NCBI GenBank assembly: GCA_024741835.1
Contig: JAENRP010000051.1
Span: 1 to 64,000, forward strand
Direction of reading: 5' to 3'
Source: Diplocarpon mali
Lineage: Eukaryota > Ascomycota > Leotiomycetes > Helotiales > Drepanopezizaceae
DNA length: 64,000 nucleotides
A program made the translations under genes and the position numbers. Within the stretch, counting starts at the first letter, position 1; each line of letters opens with the position of its first letter. The notes under the pieces were generated by a model, which was given only the letters and a program-made list of their open reading frames with translations, was not told where the DNA came from and did no database searches. This document shows positions 51,574-61,249 of the stretch, in pieces.

Positions 51574-51800
51574 TCAAATGTGGCTTCTAGTAGCGTCAGA
51601 TCTTGAACTGTTATTTCTACGATGACATCGAAGAGCACCACTGCGATAGCACGACTTCTTCGTTAGTAACTTGCTTTCTTATAGTAAATCAACCGACGAG
51701 AATATAGCACCACCTCTGTGGCTCCAGCCGTGCCGTACGGACATTGCGAGTTAAAACTTGTAAGATATTTCTCGAATGATTACTAAAGTCACCTAGGCAC
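51574..51800 (+). pseudogene. Relic of linker and CBM1 cellulose-binding module
   Basis: Translation of the GH74 frame past its TAG gives Ser/Thr/Val-rich sequence (SNVASSSVRS, then TVISTMTSKSTT) broken by several stops. Farther on, still in the same frame, comes TTSVAPAVPYGHC at about 51706-51747 and SNDY followed by a stop and S-H-L at 51772-51795. These resemble the first and last parts of a CBM1 (YGQC near its start, NDYYSQCL at its end) with the middle deleted. Confidence 0.5.
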
Positions 51801-52370
51801 AGGGGAATCAAGCTACTCGGAACCGAAGATATGCCCAGCAGATCGGATCTGTACTTCTTCGAATGCATTTTAGTCGCGATGTAAGCCACCTAGAATTTTT
51901 CGTCTGAGATTTAGTGTTTATTCTTCACGAGTCTACGAGATATTACAATTTCGATATCTTAGGGGACGTATTATACAGCTGTGAAAGGCTTTAAATGTGT
52001 ATATTGATCGAGAAGTTGAATAGAATATTGAGCGACTAAATCTTAGCTATCCAGGCCCCCTTGCTCGAGATTTAAAAGATAAGATTCAGAGTTATTCAAC
52101 GTCGCAGTTCCGCTCACAAACAGCATTGTTTATCTGACAATCAAGCGAGGTGGCCATCCTTTGCTTCATGTCTGTTGCTGGTTTTCCGAGAATTTGTCTT
52201 GCTTTGTCCTTGGTCAAGCGAATATCCCCCCTGACTTCCGCAAGCAGTGATTTTTGTAACAAAGCCGCGGAATGGGACTAATAAAATACTGTCTCGACCT
52301 GAACAATGAGATTTCCGGACCATGAAGTGCGCGACGTTCACGATCTCCTGATCAATGTCACCCGAACACG
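51801..52370. other. Intergenic between GH74 relic and F-box gene
   Basis: AT-rich, no feature recognised. It contains the promoter of the F-box gene. Confidence 0.5.
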
Positions 52371-53573
52371 ATGGCATCCCTGGATATTCTCCCTACCGAG
52401 ATACTCCTCAAAATCGCTCAATTTCTGGGAGGCGCCTATCTTCGTGGTCGAGTCGACAGGATTCTGCTATTCAGAGATTGGTAATTTTCCATGCCATTAA
52501 ATCAACGACTCACAGCCTCAAGATTGACTTTCGGCAGGTATAGCGTCACTCAATCCGTTGTATGGGAGAATACCAGCCTCTCGATGGCAAAATTCGAAGG
52601 CCTCCTCATAGCCCCCAATGACATCCAAGCCTTCATCAGAAGTCGAGTCAAACAGCTCTCTATCTCCGGCTCATGCTCCATACCCCTCGAGTCCGGGCAA
52701 CGAACAGATGACCATTATACAATTCAATCATATAGTTATAATACATTGTATAAAGCCAAGCTCCGCGCTCAAAGCAATGCGCGGAGCACTAACTTGTGTA
52801 ACGCGTTCGCCCTGTTCTCGGACAGCCTTTCACAAATGTCAAAACTCAAGACTTTTCATCTGGAACTGTTCTCGGGATTGGCAAATTATACCGAAACAGA
52901 TAACATCTGGACACCGATACTTCGAAACCTGGTCGCGTCGCTCCCAAGAGCGATCACGAATCTTACGATAGATAAGTTCGGGCAGACGTCGAAGTACGTA
53001 GCCAAGGAAAACAACCCACATGCCATATGTGCCGTCCTAAGACAAGACCTTCTACCGGCTCTCCAGAATCTGAGACTAAGAAGCCATTGTATTTGTCCCG
53101 AGCTATTCGATATTAATCGAATTGGCATCCACAGCAAACTCGAGACGATGGTCCTAGCGCTCAACGCCAATGATCCACTTCTCGAGATAGTGCACCACAC
53201 GCGCTGCTGTACAGAGCCACAGCAGCCAAGCCAAAGGCTACATCTACAAGTGCTCAGGTCTGCGAGAAAGGCAGTCCCTGTGTGTTTCCCAAAGCTGCGG
53301 ACGTTGAGGGTTTTGAGATTTGATCTGCAGGAGTTGAAGTTTTATTCGTGCGATGTTGTTTCTGGACAGAAGATAGGGGTGCCGGACGGTGTCAAGTGGG
53401 ATAATTTGTACAGGGATCCGGCTAGCGAGGAGCCGGTGGAGCAATTATCGGATGGAGAGGTTCATTTGGGGGATGGTGAGATTGAGGATTGGGATGGAGA
53501 GGGTGCGGAGTTGGGTGGAGTTGAGATGCTGCCTGAGACGATACCTTCGATCAACATCCACGATTATGCTTGA
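52371..53573 (+). CDS. F-box protein of unknown target
   Basis: Two exons (52371-52480 and 52538-53573) over a 57-nt intron give 381 residues. The first exon encodes an F-box-like start, MASLDILPTEILLKIAQFLG, the L-P-x-E-(I/L)-L-x-x-I pattern that binds Skp1 in SCF ubiquitin ligases. The second exon starts YSVTQSVVWENTSLSM and contains degenerate leucine-rich stretches (LKTFHLELF, LPALQNLRLRSHC, FPKLRTLRVLRFDLQELKF), typical of the substrate side of fungal F-box proteins. The C-terminus is very acidic (SDGEVHLGDGEIEDWDGEG). Target and pathway are unknown; such proteins expand rapidly in filamentous fungi. Confidence 0.78.
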
Positions 53574-54435
53574 GATTATACGAGCACCGGGAAACTGCGC
53601 AGTTTCGAGGTGAAGGAAGCTCCTCGAGCATTAGGTGCTAATTACGGCAGCTTTTGGGCAAAGATCTTGAAACAAGCGATTCGAATATGAGAATAAATAT
53701 CAGATGAGATTTGAATACCTGATGGAGATGAGGGTCTAACATTTGGTTGCATATTTCACACTAAACCCAGCTCACTGAATGAAAGGCTCAATTACCTCAG
53801 ACTATTTATGCATGGCAACTGTGAACAGCCTGCGATTGCCAAGTGGATCGACCCCAGAATCACCCTTACACCAGGGAAAATATGAAGCGATTCTCTACCT
53901 GTGTGACATATACAACGGAGACTAAATATGCCTCAAATATTCGAGAAGCCTAGAAATCCAGCTATCCATGACGAGCTCTCACGATTTTAGAGCCACATCT
54001 ACCGGATGAGCAAAAACAGAGGCAAAAGTGGCCTGCCAGTATCGAGATACCGGAGGAATCCTGCATGACTGGAGATTCATGAGATTATGGACAATTGCTT
54101 GCCGAACAATATGATGAAGCGGGCCGAGGTTGACGTTGTCAACAAACGACATCCAAAATGCAACAATCTAAGATTCGGAACCTGTTCTCTGCCGAATTTG
54201 GTATTATCTCGAGCAGATGTTTTAGTTGTTTATAAACGCGTCGAGAGCGCTGATCTGCCCAAAGAAATGTGGGGTCGTTTTGTCCGAGAGACTGACACAC
54301 TCGAGCATAGGCGAGAATAGGAAGGCCTTTGCTTTGAGTATCGGGTCCAACCTTCATATAGTTTCTTTTTGCATTAAAAACAAAAGCGCAGATTTGGTTT
54401 CCTCTCTCGGATAGAATATACCAAACGCTACCCAC
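53574..54435. other. Intergenic between convergent F-box and reductase-like genes
   Basis: 3' flanks of two convergent genes. A few frames of under 100 codons show no domain and I see no repeat. Confidence 0.55.
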
Positions 54436-55690
54436 TCACAATTTCAAATTCTTCCTCATAACCTCCAAGCTCTCCCCCTCTCTGGTATCTACCTTTTCCC
54501 CAATGACCCTCTCTATCTCACTCCCGATCTCTTCTTTTCCACCCAACAAGTCGAACCATCCCCTCGCGCCCTCTTTTTCAAGAAGCCTCGCTGCCACCTC
54601 CGCAACATCACCCCTCGAGACCTGTCCTTCAGCCGGCGTCTTACCAATAATGACTTTTCCGCTCTCGGGTTTATCACTCAGAGTCCCTGGTCTGAGCACC
54701 ACATATCCGAAGCCCTTCTTTTCCTCGCCTAAGACAGTAATTACTTCGTCGGCTGCTAGTTTAGCTTTGTAGCTGAAAGGCCAGAAAGTCAGTGATTTTT
54801 CAATTGTGTATGTCTCGAGAGCAGCCTTAGGTCTACCCGTGAGACAGCTGATAAACAATAAGTATCACCGTCCGCTTGACTTACTAGTCCGGCATTATTT
54901 CTTCGTTAATTTTGCGGACTGTGGCCCAGGAGTTATCGTCCCACTTCATTGAGATTAGCTACATATCTGGAACGCTTAAAAATCAGAGATCTACCAGGGG
55001 GTCATTGAAAAATAGACATGTGGCTTGGAGGTTAAAGTAAGACGATACAGGAACGGCGAGTAAGAGCTGAGATCTTTTACATACCCAAGCGGCTCGCTCG
55101 CGGCGGATGGAGAGCGCGGAGACAAGCAGAAATTTTGATATACTTGGAGTTGAGAGGGAGGACCGAATGAAGTGGATGCAAGCGTCGCGATCGATAGCAT
55201 ATGTTGTCTCTTTGCCGCCTTTGCCACCAGCGCCTTTCCCGGTAATTAGAATCTGTCCGTTGCATCTGTCCGATATATCCAATCAAGAGTCAAATACCCA
55301 GCAGACCTTTGACCCGAACGGGATCAGGACAATAACTCAAAATTCCAAACAAAACTCAGAACCGAAGTCCAAAATCCAAATCAAATCAAACCAAACCCAA
55401 AGAAAGTGAAACAATCAGAAGAGAAACATACCGGCACTCCAAACAACCCAATCCGGCCTCGCCTTCTCCAGAATCTTCTTCGCGTCTCCCTCACTCTTCA
55501 CATCTCCCAAACTCTCAATCAGCACCTCAATCGTCCCAGGCCCATGACTACCCGCCTCTTGAATAGCCGCCGTCTGCTCTGGATTCCGGATCACGGATAC
55601 CACGTCCCAGGAGCGTTGAATCAGCTTTGGTGTGAGGAGTAGGGAGACCTTACCGTGGCCGCCCAGGAGGAGAACGCGGGGGTTGGGCAT
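54436..55690 (-). CDS. NAD(P)-binding Rossmann protein (atypical SDR / NmrA-like)
   Basis: About four exons. The start MPNPRVLLLGGHGKVSLLL gives the Rossmann motif GGHGKVS at residues 10 to 16. Next come WDVVSVIRNPEQ and RPDWVVWSAG, ending the first exon, then AGGKGGKETTYAIDRDACIHFI, FLLVSALSIRRERAAW, WDDNSWATVRKINEEIMPD, YYKAKLAADEVI, FGYVVLRPGTLSDKP and SRGDVAEVAARLLE. The order GGxGxxxxLL, then VSA, then YxxxK, then LRPGxL matches atypical short-chain dehydrogenases of the NAD-dependent epimerase/NmrA kind. YYKAKLAADE supplies the Tyr-x-x-x-Lys-like segment. The reaction is unknown and related proteins can be redox sensors rather than enzymes. The first intron contains a CAAAT/CAAAC-rich stretch similar to one near 26030. 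The stop is at 54436. Confidence 0.82.
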
Positions 55691-56415
55691 TGTGTGTGTT
55701 TATGGTCGCACTGGTTCCAAAAAAGATTCCGGTGTGTGAAGAGTATCTCTTTCGGTGTTTAAGAAGCAGAGAGCGTGTGATGAAATGGATCAGAGAGAAT
55801 ATGTAAAGAAGAGGAAGAATGAACAAGCGAGGGAAGCTTGAGCTCGGTTACTCACCATACATGGGATTGCATCATACTAATGCCCATGTACTTCGTTGCA
55901 GGCCAAATAAACACCACATGGAATTATGTCTAACCCCGCAAACCAACCGAAAAGCTCCCCCTGTACACGCGCTAATGTGATGTATGTTTGACATGCGACT
56001 AAGCAGGAGAAACTTATATCTCTGTTCAGCTTGGACATGTCTGTCATGCATATTTTCGTCTCAAAGCTCAGTCATCTCTTGAGTTTTACTCTTGATTCGA
56101 GAGAGGTTCCCATGACTTTTACCCCGCATTACAAATCTCGATTGTGGCGCAAGCCAAAGGTGTGGCTTAAACTCTTCATACCATATCAATCAGTCCAGAG
56201 CATAGTCGTTGTGGAAGTGTACAGCAACGGGTTCCAGGCAACGCACTTCATATCTATTCCACCCGTAATATACAATAACAAAGCTACCGCCATTGAACTC
56301 CTCCATATCAATCAATCGGCTACGCCTTGCTGAACTCCGATCAAGACCTTACCCACATGTCTCGAACTGCGATCCTTTTTTTTTTGTTCCTGCGACTTAC
56401 CAGCAATGTCTTTCA
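55691..56415. other. Intergenic: reductase-like promoter and CAF1 3' flank
   Basis: Contains the upstream region of the reductase-like gene and the 3' end of CAF1, both on the minus strand. A 100-codon plus-strand frame at 56031-56333 has no domain. Confidence 0.5.
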
Positions 56416-57945
56416 TCACCTGTTGTACTGGAAAGCTCCAAACACACCACCGGTACCGCCTGGGGTCTGAGGTCCCATTTGACCACCATTACCATTATTT
56501 TGCGGCGTGCTGTCGAGTCTGGCATTTCCAGTATTTGGTGTGCTAGGTGTCCCATTCGTGTACCCGTTCTGGCCAGGCGTAACGTTCTCTTGCTGCTGGT
56601 AGCTTTGGGGCGCGGAATGAATGGTATTATGTGAGCTGGAACTTGGATACTCAGGGAATCCAAGACCCCACACCTTTCCATTGTGCTCTTCACTAAGCTC
56701 GCCGTTGAAAATACGCTCCCTCATTTTGAAAAACACCTTCCCAGTCAACAGCGAATCTGAGCCGGCTTGATGCGCAACGCCTAGCCTCTTGATCTTCAGG
56801 GTTTCGGCCAGATTCTCTAATCCCGATTTCAGCTCAAATTTTGCCAGCACCTCAGAGCTCTGCGCATCTAATGGAGTGGCATGGCCCATTGTGTGTTGTC
56901 GGATAGCGTACTTCATCAGGAACTTGATGTCATATATGCTTGGGAAGTATTTCTTCATATACCTTTCGAATTCGAATTCGTCGTCAGGGAGAGGATTGAC
57001 ATGGAGAAGCTTCGTCAGGTATCCGAAATCATAGCCACCATGGAACGACACCCAATGTACGTCTTCATCGCAGACAAGGCCAGAAGTCATGAGCAGTGCT
57101 CCAAAAACTTCCGGAAGGATTCCTTCGTTCTGCAATCTCGGAAAATCCACACCAGCCATTCTCAACGCGTCGATCGATACCTCCGAGTACATATCCTCTT
57201 CGAGAGAAAATCTGAAGTTGAACTGCCAAGTACTAGGTATATTTATCACAACATTCGCATATTTCCTCGTCTCCTCTTGCGTTACATCGAGTCCCAAGTC
57301 TGCAGCCGTCATTTGCTGTGGCGGGGACTCGCCGTCTTCCGTGAACACGCTTATGCCCAATTGAAGTATCTTGAGTAGATCGACATTACACCGCAGACAC
57401 TGGTAATGATAATCGCTTTTCCCATTGAAGGCACCCATAGGTCGTGCGACGAGTCCAGGGAATTCAGTATCCTGACTTCATGTCAGATCATTCCGTAAAT
57501 TCCTTGTAACCTTTCCTCTTACCATTGCGATGTACGGGTACTTGTCGACAAGACATCTCAGTATAGCTATCTCCTCATTCAAATTGCTTGCCCACACGTC
57601 TCGTATCCTGTTTTTGTTCGCAGCAGCTCTTGTGTTGTGGTCGATGCCATTATGTCCTTGGTGATTCGCAGCCGCAAAGCTCATTTGTGCAGCTTGACTA
57701 GCCAAACCAGTCCCCCCAGGCATGCCCAACCCGGAGCCTCCAAAGCCTCCAGTGAGGCTCAAAGCATTCCCGTTAACCGCGAAAGGATTGCTCATAGAAT
57801 TCGTGTTCATGAACCCGGGGTTGGATGCGAGAGAGGAAGGAGGAATCAAGCCGGCGGTATGCGCCTGTGAATGCGAAGAGTACTGCTGATAATGGGAAGC
57901 AAGATTATTATTGGCATTGCCGAAGCGCTGCATCGCTGGAGGCAT
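56416..57945 (-). CDS. POP2: CAF1/POP2 deadenylase of the CCR4-NOT complex
   Basis: Two exons (57945-57523 and 57471-56416) over a 51-nt intron give 492 residues. The first about 110 residues are low-complexity Asn/Gly/Ala/Ser, usual for fungal Pop2. The nuclease domain begins IRDVWASNLNEEIAILR. The DEDD catalytic residues are visible: Asp and Glu in MDTEFPG (formed at the splice), Asp in FHGGYDFGYL and Asp in HQAGSDSLLTGK. The last block also has LKIKRLGVAHQAG. The C-terminal 90 residues are Asn/Gly/Thr-rich and end VFGAFQYNR. The protein shortens poly(A) tails in the cytoplasm as part of CCR4-NOT. It is divergent from NDUFB3, with 367 bp between start codons. Confidence 0.95.
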
Positions 57946-58312
57946 TTTGATGCTCTGTGTAATGTATGCTGGTCGAAAAAGGTCGAGGGATCTGTACAGT
58001 TTTCATGGGCGCAGCGTATCGCGCAACTCGGGGAGGATGTGAACAGGTCTGAAGTAGAAGGGCTGGGTGCTGCGTCACGTAGATTGATATGGGAGAAAGA
58101 TAATCGCGCTCTCGCGGTTCGGCTCTCTGCTGCTTGCTGTGCTATGAGAATATGCTGAAGCAGGGCTGAGCTGGCTGTTCAGATGGCGGGTCGTAAACTC
58201 GCTTACTAATCAAGCCTTGAAATGCCAAGACTTGGCCACGACCTCGAATTATTGGAGAGCTCTGGTCCTTTCACACCAAATCACAGGCTTGTTAGCAGTA
58301 TCAACTGCCAAA

Positions 58313-58719
58313 ATGCGTCTCACAAGGTGAAAATTCTCGGATCGAGTATAAATGACAACGATTGACACAGCTGACGATAATCGGCAGTGTACGGAGAGCT
58401 TCTCCTCGACCAAACCTCACGGGCTTCGACCCGAAAGCATATGTGGCGGCGGCTGGCGCACCAAAGAACGATCCATGGGCAAGAGCGTACGTGTGGTCTT
58501 GAGAGATGGATTCAAGAACTTCATGGTCAGCGTCTGACCAAAGTTAATAGTGAGGCATGGAGATACACTGGGCCATTTACACGCGCCAATCGATTTAAGG
58601 GTAGTTTCCCGGGTTTGGGCATCGCTACGGTGGCATTTGCAGCGTATTGCGGATACGAGTACTTCTTCTTAAGCGATGATCACGGACACGGGGCCGGTCA
58701 TGGAGAGGGGCATCACTAG
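58313..58719 (+). CDS. NADH:ubiquinone oxidoreductase B12 subunit (NDUFB3-like)
   Basis: Three exons (58313-58326, 58388-58486, 58551-58719) give 93 residues. The tiny first exon (MRLTS formed with the second) is inferred because no in-frame ATG exists in the second exon, and the intron has a good branch-like GCTGAC before its CAG. Conserved sequence is unmistakable: NLTGFDPKAYVAAAGAPKND, then EAWRYTGPFTRANRFKG, LPGLG-like PGLGIATVAFAAYC as the single membrane helix, then YEYFFLSDDH and a His-rich tail. This accessory subunit of respiratory complex I sits in the membrane arm of the inner mitochondrial membrane. The gene is too short to stand out by open frame alone. Confidence 0.88.
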
Positions 58720-61249
58720 AAGTTGCGGGATTGGAGGGTGTACATACGGAACGAACAAGAAGTTCTACATGGCCTCGAGCTCTGCAGTCACTAATCCGGA
58801 AGACCAATGCGACCAAGTTCCATTCGAATCCTAGCCCTGTGGCGCTGCGGAAGAGATTTGCTACGTATTGGTGTCGGGTGTATCTAAAGTTGGAACTGAA
58901 GAAGAACCCCGTTTGGAGGCCGAATCTGTGGTCAAGGTATCCCGCCTATTTGTCTTGAAGCGGGCTTCTGGATACAAACCGTCAAGCTAAGTCTGACATA
59001 TTATGCTTGCGCCGTTACCAATCGCGGATTGTACAACTCATTGTGTAACTACTAGCGATTCAGCACTTTTCTTCTTTATGAAACACAATACCACAGGGCT
59101 AGACATTTCTCTCAACACTCCTTTTGGGCAGGCTTTTCACGTTATAGTGATTGAAAACCACGGCATTTTTTGAGCTGCAGTTGCACTGCTTATCCTCCGC
59201 TAAACAATCTCTTTGTACCCCGAACTAATGATGCTGCTGCTTGCTGCCATGGTGGCTGCATGGCCTCTCGCTCGAGGCTTCGAAGGATAAATAAGTAAGA
59301 TCTTCCAGAAAATTCAATAGTGGCTAATGAAGGCCGTATATTCACTTTCATAATGTCTCCGAAAAATATGAGTAAGCCCAGGCTTCTGCAATGACATCGT
59401 GGCGTACTTTTGTTGCAGATTCATTGGCAGTACGAGTATACATACCAATATACTCCGCTTCCGAGTTTGAGGGGCTGTTTATTTTCCAGACGCTTTCGCA
59501 CCTGATAGCTAATTGTACGGCGATGGTATGACAGATGTATCCCTAAGGTGAGTAGTCCTCTAAAGACCGCTGGAGAAATGCATGATCAAAAATATCTTGA
59601 CTAGGATTGCTCTATATATTCAATAGCAGGCTCATTGACAGCGAGCCCTTTCCGAGACGGGCAATGCATTCTGGAAGTTCAGTAATAAGTCGTCACGAGT
59701 GCAACGGATGAAGATTCTAGCAACAGTAAAGAAGTCGTGTTAATCGGTGGCATCAGGTTCTCGCTCAGCTGAGCTGTGTCCCAGGACCAGCTGCTACATT
59801 CAATCTTGTATAAGCAAAGCCTTAGAAGCCCTTTGTGATGGCCCAAAATAGCGAAGGTGTTGTTCGTCGTAGCGGCAGGCGTATGTATGAATACCTAGTA
59901 CCATACGTAAGGTATTGGGTCTCGCCTTTACTTCTCTTCTGGGCGTTACTTCCTTTCCATGTATTTTCGCTTATTATGCCGAGCGGCTATTGACATGCTC
60001 ACCAGAGTCACTGCGTCTGACGATATCTTCCATACAACTCAGCTTCTCACATCCCACTTACCTAGGCACCGGTTCCTTGGTCCGCTTGCATTTTTCACTC
60101 TTTACATACTTACCCCCTATTCGTCTTCGTTCCGTCGCTTACAGCCCGCCTCGCTTGCTTCTCAGCCCCCTGAGCTCAGTTTGTTGACTTTTTATCCCAT
60201 AGTAGAGCCAATGAACTCCTTTTCTTGACCATCTTCCGAACGGCACCGCTGTCCCACAAGGTACTTCCAAACTTGAGAATTGGCGGGACCTGTTAGCAAA
60301 CCACCAAACATCCGAAGGGCATACACTTTACGGCAATAGTGGGAAATGATGCGAAAATGAAATTAGACCCCACCAAAGTCCAAGTTTCATCAGCTGACTT
60401 GTTCTAGAAAAGAAACCCGCACAAAAGCGTTCGTCGCAGCTGTCGAGTCGAGTCTCCAGAACTTGGCTTATTCAAATTAAGACACCGTTGACCATCACTG
60501 AGCCACACTACTTTACACCCCACTCATGACCATTCACGTTCTATCAGACCTCGATCTCTCGACTTTTTTTTCTTCTTAGTGCTATGGCTTCCTGCGACCT
60601 CACTTCTCTTCATCTTCAATGTGTCGGCGGTTTACACAAGCTCTCCGAGATCTATTGGTTATCTATACAGTATGTCTATCTTTATTGACCATACTTCAGA
60701 GATCAGACAGCATATTTTTCGTCGTAAGAAGCGGGCTGAAGGGGATTGTCATAACAGAACCTTGAAAATTCGAGTAAATATGGGGGTACTCATGATGATT
60801 CGGCAGCCCCCTTCACCCTATGGGCCGTTTCCTAGTAACAATGTGAAAGATAGTCAGAAGGCTCAAGAATTGATAAAGTAAGTCGTCTTTTTTCCCGCTA
60901 CTCCGAGAAACAGATGGACTAATTCTAATTATTTAATCCACAAAAACACATCGCCTCTGACTAGCTCTTTCCCATCTTAATGTTAAATGTTGCTTACGAG
61001 GTGTAGCTTGAGTGATCCAGGTAATGATCCTGCTGAGTTTTCGATGATACAGAATCTAATAATCTCAAGGCACACAGTACCTCTTGGCCGGAGCCGCCCA
61101 CGAGACTGATAAAAAGAGCCCAATGATAGAGATGAACGATTGGTTTGGTAGGCAGACCTGCTACTCTCATGAATGCGTTGTTCATTTTGAAGCAACCCAC
61201 TATCGATGAATAGCAGCCATATTAATACTCCATATTCTAAAGGACATTA
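58720..61249. other. Intergenic 3' of NDUFB3
   Basis: AT-rich, with only short frames. A 100-codon plus-strand frame at 60579-60881 begins with a hydrophobic stretch and could be a remnant of the N-terminal part of the histidine kinase that follows, but it matches nothing clearly. Confidence 0.45.

Noticed and set aside
57230..57300. Possible in-frame intron in CAF1 near the sequence V-T-Q-E-E-T-R-K
   Set aside because: The segment ends in T-W-Q-F-N-F, which is conserved coding sequence in CAF1 proteins, so it is exon.
56881..57378. 165-codon plus-strand frame antisense to CAF1
   Set aside because: Entirely antisense to conserved CAF1 exon; open only because of CAF1 codon composition.
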